Positions 36,953 through 49,043 are shown, counted from the stretch's first letter. The stretch is 64,000 nucleotides of DNA from Gordius sp. MW1 (GCA_964036665.1 OZ038528.1:7384501-7448500), one strand, 5' to 3'. Notes: a model not told the origin generated them from the letters alone. Numbers and translations are program-made.

Positions 36953-37286
36953 ACGATACAATCATATCACCCCCGAATGCTATTATTACGAGCTGGTGCG
37001 GGAAATTGGGAAGGTGTGTTATATTTGTAACGAAAGGGGGACGCACGATTGGAAGTACTGCCAATGGAATTGTAATGAAAATGTCACAGGCCGGCGAATC
37101 AAACGAAGATGGATTCGTGCGCAAGTAGCTGAGGGCGAAAAACGCCGAAAATTTAAAGAGGTCAGTACCCAAACTGATCAATGGCAGGAAAGCTTTCAAC
37201 AACTTGCCGCCGGGATGCGAAAAATCCAAATCGTGAAACCCCTAAGAATTGAGCCGGTCTTACAGAACGCCACCCGTAACCCTTAA
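36924..37286 (+). CDS. Double CCHC zinc-knuckle ORF downstream of integrase
   Basis: In one frame the DNA reads CHICERYNHITPEC (36939-36980) and CYICNERGTHDWKYC (37017-37061): two CX2CX4HX4C knuckles, followed by a basic segment (RRIKRRWIRAQ) and a polar tail to a stop at 37284. Such knuckles normally belong to the nucleocapsid part of gag, 5' of pol. Here they lie 3' of integrase and about 190 bp before the polypurine tract. It may be an extra nucleic-acid-binding ORF of this family or a gag piece moved by recombination. The true start is unclear. Confidence 0.65.
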   Translation, partial: YVDTRCHICERYNHITPECYYYELVREIGKVCYICNERGTHDWKYCQWNCNENVTGRRIKRRWIRAQVAEGEKRRKFKEVSTQTDQWQESFQQLAAGMRKIQIVKPLRIEPVLQNATRNP

Positions 37287-37476
37287 GTCCATTGCATCGA
37301 AACCAATGTCGTGTAATTATTCATAATCACATGCCACCGTTTACAAATGTTACCCTTTATATGTCACTATTTATTAATGTCACCTTTTATATGTTACCCA
37401 TTATAATACATACCCTTGACCCTGGGTTTGTTCACGGTTTGAGGTGGGACTAAAAAAAAAAAAAAAAAAAAGGAGG

Positions 37477-38410
37477 TGTCGTATCTCTATCCACGTGAAA
37501 TTGCACCTGCCTTACGAGGAAAAGTTAATTATTGATTGATGTGGGTATTTAAAGTTGGGGAATAGGTAGGATCGAATAAGGCCAACCAATATAGCTAAAG
37601 AGAGAAATGCTCTAGGTGGAGTAGCTGTTTAAATTAAAAGAAGGGAATGTTTTAGCGGGGCAAATGGTAAGATTAATGGGCCTAGTTAAGGATGGGAATG
37701 TTTCATTTGGGTTGAAGGCATAGTTAAGGATGGGAATGTTTCATTTGGGTTGACCATTAAGATCAACGTACTGAGAAATGGGTTGGATGGATAGTTTAAT
37801 ATAGGGGTATGGAAAGTAGGAATGCGTAGGTGTATTAGGTAGGTGTATTAGCATTAAGATTAATGGGCTAGGAATTGAGTTCGGATGAGTTTAAAATAAG
37901 GTCGGGGTTGATTTAATGTTATTCCCTTTCTTGTAAGTTAGAAAATAAACAAATGGGACAACGAACCCAGAAGGTTGAGGAACCTTATAGATATAAAAGC
38001 CCAAGTATACAGTAAAAAATTAATTATAATTCTTTTCTTTTTCGCCTGAGTAACTCTCCCACTTGGAAGATACGTAAATATTTTTCCCCCTAACGTTGTT
38101 AACCCATACCCCCACGTTGTCTGAATTCTACCCCTAAAACTATATATACGGATATTCCCCGAAAACCTGTTCCGGCTAAAACGTTCCGTGACCTGTATTG
38201 ATCATAGATTCAATAAAATTCTCATATATTGTCAAGCGTAATATCAATAAAATAAAATCCTCATTTACGCCTTGTATCAACCTAACCGCAGTATAAATAA
38301 CCATATAAACCCGGACTACCGACGTAACAATTGACCAACGACCTTTCATCGTTTCCCTCAAAACTCCTCAGTTGACGACACATCTTCCTCTTCCTTTACC
38401 GGACTTAACA
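37477..38410 (+). mobile_element. Gypsy LTR 1 of a tandem pair (934 bp)
   Basis: Preceded by a polypurine tract (a run of A then AGGAGG, 37452-37476), it starts TGTCGTATCTCTATCC and ends CCGGACTTAACA. Within it are TATATAAAAGCCC-like promoter sequence and a repeated pair of 47-bp words (AAGGATGGGAATGTTTCATT). It is followed at once by LTR 2. Confidence 0.85.
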
Positions 38411-39344
38411 GTCGTATCTCTATCCACGTGAAATTGCACCTGCCTTACGAGGAAAAGTTAATTATTGATTGATGTGGGTATTTAAAGTTGGGGAATAGGT
38501 AGGATCGAATAAGGCCAACCAATATAGCTAAAGAGAGAAATGCTCTAGGTGGAGTAGCTGTTTAAATTAAAAGAAGGGAATGTTTTAGCGGGGGCAAATG
38601 GTAAGATTAATGGGCCTAGTTAAGGATGGGAATGTTTCATTTGGGTTGAAGGCATAGTTAAGGATAAGAATGTTTCATTTGGGTTGACCATTAAGATCAA
38701 CGTACTGAGAAATGGGTTGGATGGATAGTTTAATATAGGGGTATGGAAAGTAGGAATGCGTAGGTGTATTAAGTAGGTGTATTAGCATTAAGATTAATGG
38801 GCTAGGAAATGAGTTCGGATGAGTTTAAAATAAGGTCGGGGTTGATTTAATGTTATTCCCTTTCTTGTAAGTTAGAAAATAAACAAATGGGACAACGAAC
38901 CCAGAAGGTTGAGGAACCTTATAGATATAAAAGCCCAAGTATACAGTGAAAAATCAATTATAATTCTTTTCTTTTTCGCCTGAGTAACTCTCCCACTTGG
39001 AAGATACGTAAATATTTTTCCCCTTAACGTTGTTAACCCATACCCCCACGTTGTCTGAATTCTACCCCTAAAACTATATATACGGATATTCCCCGAAAAC
39101 CTGTTCCGGCTAAAACGTTCCGTGACCTGTATTAATCATAGATTCAATAAAATTCTCATATATTGTCAAGCGTGATATCAATAAAATAAAATCCTCATTT
39201 ACGCCTTGTATCAACCTAACCGCAGTATAAATAACCATATAAACCCGGACTACCGACGTAACAATTGACCAACGACCTTTCATCGTTTCCCTCAAAACTC
39301 CTCAGTTGACGACACATCTTCCTCTTCCTTTACCGGGCTTAACA
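38411..39344 (+). mobile_element. Gypsy LTR 2 of the tandem pair (934 bp)
   Basis: Same length as LTR 1 and differing at only a handful of bases by eye. It begins GTCGTATCTC (the first T of TGTCG is missing) and ends CCGGGCTTAACA. A primer-binding site follows directly, so this one acts as a 5' LTR. Confidence 0.85.
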
Positions 39345-39345
39345 G

Positions 39346-39362
39346 TGGTGCCCCGGAAGCGA
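39346..39362 (+). promoter_or_regulatory. Primer-binding site of gypsy element B
   Basis: TGGTGCCCCGGAAGCG begins two bases after the LTR end CA. A start of TGG matches the CCA end of a tRNA primer. Which tRNA cannot be said without tRNA sequences from this genome. Confidence 0.7.
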
Positions 39363-39512
39363 AAAAACCAACGACCTTAGGAACAAGAGACTTATCGCGA
39401 GCGAATGCAGTACAAAGGTAAAAAATGATTATGATATGTTTAAAATAATTATTATTCTAATAATTTTAATAATACTAAATATAACTCTTCTAACAAAAAA
39501 GTTTTTATTAAA

Positions 39513-39812
39513 ATGTTTGATAAAGTACCTATTACATTTTATTTAGAAAAAGTAGGGTTGAAACTATATAATTACATTGATGTTTTGATAGTGTTTATGA
39601 TAGGGTTTTTTTTTGATAAATTACGAAGAAAATTAACTTTTTATTTTAATAACAATAGAACTGTATATAATCCCTTGGTCCCCTATTCTCCACCCAACAG
39701 AACTCATTTTAACAATTTTAAAAGTCCCAGGTGCATGAAATGTGGAATATTAGGGCATAGAGCCGAGTTTTGTAAGAATAATTTTGAATTCCCAAAATAT
39801 CAAAAACAATAA
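39513..39812 (+). CDS. Gypsy element B gag fragment with CCHC knuckle
   Basis: A 99-codon frame downstream of the primer-binding site. It has a hydrophobic stretch (IDVLIVFMIGFFF) and ends with CMKCGILGHRAEFC, a CX2CX4HX4C nucleocapsid knuckle. Most of gag is missing, so it is a remnant or a very short gag. Confidence 0.6.
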   Translation: MFDKVPITFYLEKVGLKLYNYIDVLIVFMIGFFFDKLRRKLTFYFNNNRTVYNPLVPYSPPNRTHFNNFKSPRCMKCGILGHRAEFCKNNFEFPKYQKQ

Positions 39813-41381
39813 ATACCAATGTAATTACTTATTTAACACCACAATTATTGTAAATATTATAATATAATTATAATGAATTAATTCCACTTGAAAAATTACG
39901 GGAGGATAACGTCTTTGGGAATTAAAATATCATCAAAATGTTGAAAATATTTTTGATTTGGATTTTTGGGATTATTGTCAAAATAATAACCATTTCTAGA
40001 TGATTCATTACTTTTAAAGTAAATTTATTACGTAAAGGACGAAAATACAAATTATGTGTTCACACCGAAATCAAGCTACATGGTAGCTTAATTATTAAAA
40101 ATACTCTAAAAATCTAGTATGTCATATATAGGGAGGACAAGTACCATATGATTTATCCAATGATTATAAATCGCGGAAGTGAGGCTAGTAGGGGTGAGGC
40201 GCGAGGAATCGATGTCAAGCCCTGGCAAACTACCTGTACTGGTCCTTCATTATATAATATAAAATCGATCCCACTTATGTTGGGGCGATTACGAATTAAT
40301 TGGTGTAATATTACCAATTTTAGTGTTTCGGAATTCAGTGATCATAACTATTTGCATCCTTATGCGTATGTTGAATCGTTATCTATTTCTAGGGACGTTA
40401 ATGAAAGCATATTTAAAACGGGAAGGTTTAAAATGTTAAATTAAATGACTAAAATGGGAAATAATTTCAGACTCCTTAAATTTAGCTCGACGAGTAAACG
40501 ATGAGAACGCCTACGCCGAAGATGAGAATCGGATCATTAAGTACAAGTGTGGTTGTATTGGGAGGTTATGGACGAATTTTAATTATCTTTTAATAGAGGA
40601 GGTTGATGTTAATTTAAGAAAAATAAGTAACCAAAAATGTCGCGGCTTAGAAAGGCGGGTAAAAATAAATGGAAAGAAAAATTCCCAAATTATGATAAAA
40701 AGTGTATTGTAAAAAATAATACCTACAGCGAACCTGAATTAAACGTTATAAATGTAATTTTAGGTACCCTTGAGATATACTATTAAATAATGGCCCCTTA
40801 ACATTAATATGTTTTACGAGTTCTTGAAAAGTCATTAGCAAAATCTATCATTTTACAAATGGTATTGGTGGATCATACAGTATCTAATTTAGAGGTACAT
40901 GTATAAATAGTGAAAGATGCGCTTGTTAAAGCAATCTGAGGCGCGCTTAACCATGAACCCCAGTAAAAATTTAATTTTGCACCTGGCAAAAATGGGAACT
41001 TATTCGGACTAGAAAACAAACTAAATTTAAATGGCTTGAATTTATCAAGGGTACTAATTTAATTAAGTAGAGATAATTTTTAATAAGAGGGTTGATGACA
41101 TGTGGGACAAATTTTCATTAATGTTTGCAGAAAGCAAGTTACATAGAAAGGAAGTCGTTTATTGGGTCGATAACTGAGTCACAACGTGCGTTTTAGTCAA
41201 TCCGTCCAATCCTGAAGATCCGAGGGGTATCTCTAACAGAGGATGAAAGACAGGACAGTAACGGAAGATATGCCTTATAAAATAGCACGATTTTTACGCA
41301 TCTTGTAAACCCAATTTGTATGATTCCATTTACTCGCGACTTGGCATGTGCGAACCCCGTCTAAAAAAAAAAAAAGGGAGG
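39813..41381 (+). pseudogene. Gypsy element B internal region, heavily decayed
   Basis: From 40215 to about 40450 the DNA and protein match the beginning of element A (MLGRLRINWCNITNFS, DHNYLHPYAYVESL). Similarity continues with shifts to about 41130 (NIFG, DMWDKFSLMF-like text). RT, RNase H and integrase are absent. A polypurine tract ends at 41381. The word TTCCACTTGAAAAATTACGG at 39881 also occurs reversed at 33440. Confidence 0.7.
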
Positions 41382-42150
41382 TGTCGTATCCGTAACGACG
41401 AAGCCTAAATACCTCACCTCACCCCCATTTGCCCCTGCCTTAGTAGTTCTTTAAGTAGTGATGGAAAAGTTAAGTATTAATTAATGGGTGAGGAATGCCA
41501 AAGATAGAATAAGGCCGAACTTTAATTGTTTCTAAGGCTTTTTATTATATCCTCAAGAATATGACTTACTTTTAATTGTTCATTACCAAGGCTTTTTATT
41601 GCTTATTACCAATACATCTAAAGAAGGGAATGCTCTAGGTGGAATAGCTGTCAAAATTAGAATAGGGGAATAATGTTTTAGTAAAAGTAAAAGTTAAGAT
41701 TAAGGGAGCAGGTGTATTAAGAGTGGAGATATTTGTGTAGGGGATTGAATATTGTATCCTCATAATGATTAAAATAAGACCGGAAAGGTTCGAAAGATGT
41801 AAAAAGTAGATAAGTAAAATTTAATAGTTTTTCCATATAAGGAAAAGTAAATATAATAATAACATGAATAGGCCGGGGTTAGAAAACCTTAACGATATAA
41901 AAGCCCATGAATACACTGAAAATTAATTAATTAATTTATCTGGTAGGTAATTCCCCGTTGGGGGAATTACAACGAATCCCTGCGAACTTCCCTTCTAAAA
42001 TCCCTACGACATTATCTCGATATTTTGTCCACGCCGTCTGAATAATATATTAACCCCTAAACCCTTTCCCGTCGATTGTATTACCGATTGAGATTACCTG
42101 AAACGCTGTTATATCGATACAATAAATTGTTGTCTAAAGGGAATAAAATT
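41382..42150 (+). mobile_element. 3' LTR of gypsy element B
   Basis: Starts TGTCGTATCCGTAACG right after an A-run and GGGAGG. It is the reverse complement of 32690-33430 and a more distant relative of the 934-bp LTRs (shared AGGTGGA-TAGCTGT, GAATAAGGCC, AAAACCTTA-CGATATAAAAGCCC). The 3' end is approximate. Confidence 0.7.
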
Positions 42151-42320
42151 CATGGGCCAACAACAACCATATTCTTTCTTCTTTTCAAAATACAACAAGC
42201 ATGAATTGTAGAGTTATGTGATGATTTTAACTGGGGAAAACATATTGTAACTTAACCTACGCTGGCTTTGTCATAAATATATAAGCGACTTTTTAATTTT
42301 TAGATCCAATGTGCCATTTA

Positions 42321-42850
42321 TAGATCTGCACGGGCAGGCCCGGCCTAAAAGCCAGGCCCGCGGGGGGGTACGGATGGGCTTTGTCATAAAAATTTTAACG
42401 GGCCGCGCCCGGACGATCTTAACAATTAATGGAAGGGGCTCGGGCCCGACTGAGATATTTTTAACGGGTTAGAACGGGCCTGACGTTTTATAAACGGGCT
42501 TATAAACGGAGATTATATAAACGGTCATGAAAATATAGGAATTTTATTAAATATATAGATTATTAATCGCTTAATTTTTTAACCTCTAATTTTTTATAAC
42601 CTGTAGGAACAAAAAAAATTTTAAACATTTTTTTTGAAAGCCAATTTGAGAATCCTATTATCCTCAATTCGCTCCAAAAAAGTTGAAAAAATTTTGAGGT
42701 CGAAAAAAATATTTTTTTTCAAAATCATCATTAATTTTTCAAGCGCTAAATTCGACTTTCATACATTTTTATTCTATTTCCTATAGATTTTCGTTTCCAT
42801 AATTAAGATTATAGCTTCGTATATTCTTTTACAAGCATAGACTTTGCAGC
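42321..42850 (+). mobile_element. hAT-type MITE, family 1, truncated
   Basis: Starts TAGATCTGCACGGGCAGGCC like the element at 7215 and shares its GGGC-rich first part and the words AACCTCTAATTTTT and TTTCAAGCGCTAAATT. Similarity ends near 42840 without the G/C-rich right end or a target duplication, so it is cut short. Confidence 0.7.
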
Positions 42851-43189
42851 ACCTCTACAATCTAAAGTTTAAGACCATATGGGAGGGGATCATTAAAAAG
42901 GGAACTCTAGGAACGCGTTTATCACGATAGACTATTAATCGTGATCGTTATAAGTTTATATACTCCTTTCGACAGCGTATATTTAATAAGGCGTGCTACT
43001 TAGCGACCTAGTACAAAGGTAATGAGATTGGTATCATTATTGACAGGGAGCTGTTGCACTGTTAACCATGTCCAAGTTATTTCTTCAAAACAACGATAAA
43101 AGGAATTCTTGCATCGACATCTGCTTCACTATAAGGTGTATGTGGCCCTACAATCATGGGATATGTTTTGAGCGGTCTGTTCCATGTGG

Positions 43190-43420
43190 ATCGAGTATGT
43201 CATAATCAATCTCCCTATTAATCATGACTTTGTCCAATCACTTTTCCACGCTAAGCGAAATCGTCCTCTTTCCCTTTTGGCGGCACCTTCATATCCAATT
43301 CATTTCTATTCACATCATCCTCATATCTTCTTAACATCATACCACCTTAACCGATTTTCATTTATCTGTCCTATTTATGGTAAATCCCCATTTTTGCCTC
43401 GAGTCCGTCACTCATCAAAT
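43190..43420 (-). mobile_element. LINE 3' end fragment
   Basis: The minus strand reads NENRLRWYD, then EDDVNRNELDMKVP and a basic tail, matching the C-terminal ENRL-WYG...LDMEL-SGR region at 59400-59520. The plus-strand frame at 43184-43510 is its shadow. Confidence 0.6.
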
Positions 43421-43784
43421 AATGGAAATCTCCAAGCTACGTTAATGCAACCTCAGGTTAAGCCCTTTTTACGTCGAATGGGGTCAAAATCCACATTTTT
43501 AAAAACGTGAGTGATATAAATATACACCAGATAGTTTCGTTAGCCGTAATTTGTCGTTATAATGTTAGAGAAAGAAAACAAATTTAATTAAATTCAAAAG
43601 ACGAGAAGTTTTTCCATCGCTCCCTATCTTGCATAAGAACAAGCTTTAAATTCCAAGATTGCCAGAATTTGTAGAGACAGCTGCTATTGCAGGTAAAACT
43701 CCTTGATACATGAAGACGCCAAACAGGGAAGATAGGTAATTATCAAAGAAGGGACTAAATAGCCAAAAAAAAGGGGTTTAGGAA

Positions 43785-44552
43785 CAGAGGTCAGATTTGT
43801 TAGGAATTTTCTGCCCGAACCCAGCCCGGTTCAATTCTCTAACCTCATTGCCCGCCCGAACCCTTCTGGTGTCCGCCCGAAACATTAATGCTGCCCGAAA
43901 TGCCCGGCCCGAAATATTAAATTTGCCTGTTAGGCCCGAAATTTTGCGACCTGAAATTCTTTTAATACTTAAAAGTCGAATGATTTTCAAATGAAACTTT
44001 TGTACTTTAATTTTAATCCTAATTGGTCAAAAAAACGTAGTATTTGGTCTTTCTAAAATATTTGAGCTTAGCAATAGCGATGAGTGATAAGGGAATAATA
44101 AAGGCGAATTTGGAGAAGCCTTGTTAAATCATTTGTTAAAAAATTCAATGATATTAGAATGAAATTTAACACTTTCAGGCGTTGTATCAATTTGGGCGTG
44201 ACGATTTTGTACTAGTGTAGATGGCACATGCGAATTACGAACAATGAAAGGGCTGCATAAATATAAATATTTTAATCCTTTCCATAACCTAGCTAGGGAC
44301 TTGATGGAAATAAAGGGGTTCTGGCAAAAATTGTTAAAATAACTTGGGGACGGATGGCGATTTTTTAGCATTTTCATATGCAATTTAATGAAAAGTAACA
44401 AAAAAATACACTATCTAAAAACTCATTAAGCCCGAATCCTATCTTATTCGTACCCGCCCGAAAATAAAAATTTAGGACAGTTGCCCGGCCCGACCCGGCC
44501 CACGGGCCGGGCCAGGCCTGTTCGGGCAGCGGGCCGGACAATCTGATCTCTG
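43785..44552. mobile_element. hAT-type MITE, family 2, with 8-bp target duplication
   Basis: The ends are CAGAGGTCAGATTTGT and, reversed, CAGAGATCAGATTGT. The flanks are identical: TTTAGGAA at 43777-43784 and 44553-44560. Each end carries a block of CCCGAA/CCCGGCCCG words; the middle is AT-rich and non-coding. The same terminus appears at 63917. Confidence 0.88.
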
Positions 44553-44788
44553 TTTAGGAAAGCCTAGTTCATAGCCTAAAGCATCACTCGCCCTCGCATT
44601 GGCTTAAAATAGACCTTGTATTACAGCAATTCTATCAGTGTTAAAAACAGATAAAACTGGGGGCCGAGCAAAAGGAAATATACATAAGTGCGATGACCAA
44701 AAAACCGCAAGGCTATCGTTTTCTTTAAACTAACCTATGAATTTATATGTTAGGAAAAATGCAAGCTTACACCCTGATTTATAGACGC

Positions 44789-46173
44789 TACGCCTGTGGG
44801 AAATATTCGAATCCGAATCCATATATGTAAGTTCGAATCGAGTATTTACGCTGCTAGGATATGAAAATCCGAATTCTTGAAAAAATCGAATTTTTTTAAG
44901 TTTAATAGACACTCAAATATTTAACTGTTTATATCTTACCGCATTTTATTTATTTTTTCTGCTACAATTGAAAAAGTTCTATTTAAATTTTCAAATTTAC
45001 ATATGGGGAACGTGGATCATAATTTAATTAAATTATGGACTTTGATAAAATTGCAAGACAGCCCATATATATTTCACGATTAAAGGCTATATGTAAAGAT
45101 AAAGAATTTTGACACACCAATTAACGTAAAGGCAAAACTTGACATAGTAGTCAGGTAGAACGGCACCTATATAATGATAGAAGCGGCTATTTTAATAAGG
45201 CAGGCATTGGATTTGGCCTTTAAATTCCTCTAAAAAGAATTACTATCCAACATTGAATGGGAACAAATTGAAAAGGTTAAATTGATAATTTTCCCACTTT
45301 ATAGTGCAACTAATATCCGGGGTGCAAATCCCACATGAATTTGGTATTACCGGTATATTATCAACCAGGCATAGAAGTTGATGCTGTCAAAATGGCCAAA
45401 CAGAAAATAAAATATATATGGTATTCAATAGAAGATAGTTTTATTAGCGAGGTCGTCGATTTAAGGCTCAAATTTTGAGTGTTTATCACTAGTACATGGC
45501 ATATCCTTTAGAGAAATTAAAGATGGCTTGGAAACTGCTATGTGAAATCAGCCCGATTTGAATCAACTAGCGAGGTATCAACACTGGATCGTCAATTAAG
45601 AGCGACAAGGCGAAGTCTTCATTGGAGACATTTTTGCATAAACCACGTGTGGCCTCCAATGTTGAGCTTTTACTTGATGGAAATTGATTCAACTATTCGA
45701 GCCATTCAAAAATTGGCATAATACCTGGATCATTTATCCCGTCAAAAGAATACTTTCCACCGGAACCAATTTATTGACCAAACACAAGCAATCGTTTAAA
45801 GAAGAAAATGTTAGTAAGATAATTTGCCTTAAAAGTTGGCTAAAAACGGTTCTTGATTGTTTTAAACATATCGCTATAGTTTTTGTTCGCCTTTAATATT
45901 TTTATTTCAATGTGTGTATTTTTTTAAAAATCTTTTTAAAAAAATTTTTAAATGTATATGCAAATTAAAAATCACAGTAGCCTTTTTAATGTGTTTATTT
46001 ATAATTAAAAAGCTTAATATATGTTCATTGATTTCAAATCCTTGAGTTTTTTCCAATTCAAATTCAAATCTTAATTTGAATATTCGACGAATCTCGAATC
46101 GAATATTTTTGGAAAAAAAAATTTGAATCCGAATCGAATACCAAAAATATTCGATTCGAAATCCACTGGCGTA
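44789..46173 (+). mobile_element. Decayed hAT element with 8-bp target duplication
   Basis: Left end TACGCCTGTGGGAAATATTCG, right end reversed TACGCCAGTGGATTTCG, flanked by ATAGACGC on both sides (44781-44788 and 46174-46181). Subterminal TATTCGAATCCGAATC words lie at both ends. In the middle, 45640-45895 reads PVKRILSTGTNLLTKHKQSF and ENVSKIICLKSWLKT, the C-terminal dimerisation domain of a hAT transposase; the rest of the enzyme is too decayed to read. It lies about 260 bp beyond the UTP3 stop. Confidence 0.85.
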
Positions 46174-46434
46174 ATAGACGCTTACCTTAAATGCTTTTAG
46201 TTTAATTAGAATCCGAGCCTAAAAAATCGTTTTAATGTGTTGCTCTCAATCAACTATATATCCCCGTTGCTCTTTTATGTCCTAAATTTTCTCATAATTT
46301 AAGTTCAAACTTATTTAAGTCCCCTTTCTTCCTTTTAATCAAATGACTATATTTATCTATATTCGTGCACGCCTTAGTTAATGAATATAATGCAAAAACT
46401 AACACTTTATTTATAAAAAAATCGCCAGTTCATA

Positions 46435-49043
46435 TCAACGAATTTTGATGCTCCGTTTAAGGCCGACCTTGATGCCCGTCGTTTCGCCACCATACTTATT
46501 GATCTCTTTTCTTGGTATCCTCACTTGACTCTTGCGTTTAATTAGGGCTTTCTTGAAGCGCAGCTTGTGTTTGACGCGAGGATTGCGATATTCCTTCTTG
46601 CGTTTAGGCGTCAAGCCTTTGTTTTTGGCTATTTCGTAATTAATAGCACGCTTGAAATTTTCTGGTTCAATGTTTTCGACATACTCGACGCCTTTCTTAC
46701 GTATATTATTACGAGCAAGGTGACTACCGTGTCCTTTAATAATATGCACTGGACCGGCTGGAGTTTTAATTTGTTTAATAATGCGTTGATCTTCTAGGGA
46801 AGTTTGGGGAGCTTTGAGTGAATCGGTTAGTGTTTTGTCAAAGGCGGCATCGCTCCTAGTTCCCTTGCATTCGGACGGATGATAACCTAACAGAGCAGCC
46901 TTCTTTGAGGTGGTGATGGCCTGGTATTTTTCAAAATCCAAAGGTATTTTCGATAGCGAGTTCGCGAGAGTCAATAAAGCTTCCCTATGAAGTCCTAGGA
47001 CTTTTAATTCAATGGTATCTAACAACTTTGAGTAAGCTTTAAGCCTCAAGACAACAGGATGCGAGTATATGTTTGTAGTCTGTACTAGTAGACTCCTCGA
47101 TTTTAGGTACATGTAGTAGGAAAGGTTGATTAGGTACAGAGAAATGAGATGGCGCCTCATTGACAATACCCTAATAATGGCAGGATTTAAGGCTTTAACC
47201 ATAGCAAAAAGTTTCTGACGTTTAGGGGAACAATTTTGAGTAAACGCCGCTTTATCTTCGCTTCGATCCAAATGAACGGTTAAATAGGCGTTCAAAAGTG
47301 GATTTAAAAAAGATTCTAACTCAGCCATATACTTTTCCGCTTCGAGGGCCCAAGCTTTAAGCTCTGGTGACTCCTTGCTCAACAATCGCTTTTTTTGCTT
47401 AGCTGTCAGTGCCATTAAATCACGAGGCAAATGTGTAGCTTTATCTTCACCAATAGACTCTGCCATTTTACCAGTTGCACCTTTTGTGGTAGCATATTTT
47501 TCCGACATTTCCTACATAAAATTGTTAAAATATAAATATTTAAACTTGATAAATGCGTTATATAATTCACAGATATATATGAACCTTATACCTTAAAATA
47601 ATTAAGACCAAAATCCTCATCCTTCAACTCTTCCATCATTTGCCGTTGTAAGATCAAGGCTTCTTCTTCTTCCATCTTCAATAACTAACCAAACATTAAA
47701 AAATAAATTTATATAGCAATCGTAAAAGATGGATTTTAAAATATTTATGAATAGCCAAGGGTCATTGATCTTAATCATGTCGGACACACCTTCAAATAGG
47801 CTGCTGTGTTTATTTTATTTGAGAGTTGGATGTCTAATTTAAAAAAATTGCAAATGTTTCAATAAAAGTATATAAATGTAATATATTTTTTTTGGTTCTC
47901 TGCCTAATTTTAAGGAACTTTTAACTTTTGAAAGTTTTAGAATACAGTTTAGATAAAAATCTTATAATTATTTCAAGATGCAAACCCCAACATCCAATGA
48001 CTTTACCCCTAAGTGCATATTTCTGCATGTAGCCAATTGAGTAGTTTATTCCAACAAATATTTACTTGATGTATAAAACTCCATTAATATACTTAAATAT
48101 GTATATAATCTCAAAATTAAGTTTATTATAAAATTAACAGATAATAGTTGTTGATATAATCATTAAGTCAAGCATGAGTTAATTCAAATTTTTTTAACCT
48201 TAAAATGAATGAAAGTAGACAGACAGATTTTAAGGTGTAAATAGTTAAATGCAAACAGTGGATGATAACCTAAAGTATATGTAAGTGTAAGCAAGGTAGA
48301 TAAAAATAAAATAGATCTGAGTAGATTAATTTTATACCGGAATAGCTTTTACAATATTATATCAGGGATAATTATTTTATCTTGATGTACTTCTCTCGTT
48401 AAAGATAAAAAGTTATGTTGTTAAATCTTTATTAGTGTTAACTAAAAATAAATATCTATATATTACATAAAATTTCAAAATAAATGTGTGTTTACTAAAT
48501 AAAAGGTCTTATACAAGAAAAAATGTATGTTTACCTCTTTTTTCTCTAGTTCTTTTTGCTGCTTAGATTTTTGTTCTCCTTTGGTGTCTTTAGACAAATG
48601 AATTGAATCAGAATTATAATAGGATGATTTCTTAGTGCCCCAAAAACTTCTTGAGACCTCATCTTCATCTAAATTTGATTCATTGTCAAAATCCTCTTCA
48701 CCTTTTAAATTACCATTACAATCACTACCTATTATTAATAACAACTAGTAAATAGCAAACTTATATAAAAAAAAATAAACGCTTCTCTTCTAGCAAAGGA
48801 TATATAGACTATTTTATAAATGCTAAAAAAAGCAATACCAGATCCTAATTCTTCATCAGAAGTTTCAATTCCAAACACAGGTTCAACATCACTTTCGCTT
48901 TTATCAGACATATCAATATCATCCTACAATAGTTTAATAAAAGTTTAGTAAGTCTTTTTTATTACTTGTAGATGATGTTTGTCTATATCATCGAATAGAT
49001 CAATATTATCTTCGTTGATGGTCTTTTTTCTAGGTTTAGGCAT
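46435..49043 (-). CDS. UTP3: UTP3/SAS10, small-subunit processome protein
   Basis: UTP3/SAS10 is a nucleolar component of the U3-containing SSU processome that matures 18S rRNA. Exons: 49043-48966, 48923-48839, 48728-48535, 47684-47592, 47511-46435; phases agree, giving about 508 residues, near the family length. The N-terminus is acidic (MPKPRKKTINEDNIDLFDDI, then ESDVEPVFGIETSDEELGS), followed by RSFWGTKKSSYYNSD and ELKDEDFGLNYFK. The Sas10/C1D domain is in the last exon (SFLNPLLNAYL, YLINLSYYMYLKS, PVVLRLKAYSKLLD). The C-terminal Sas10 domain is strongly conserved: NYEIAKNKGLTPKRKKEYRN, PRVKHKLRFKKALIKRKSQV and YGGETTGIKVGLKRSIKIR. The first intron is 42 nt; the third is about 850 nt and has no element I recognise. 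Confidence 0.95.

Noticed and set aside
37477-39344. Two identical 61-codon minus-strand frames (38176-38361, 39110-39295)
   Set aside because: They lie within the duplicated LTRs and are conserved only because the LTRs are nearly identical.
46567-46797. Plus-strand frame opposite UTP3
   Set aside because: Shadow of the conserved UTP3 C-terminal coding sequence.
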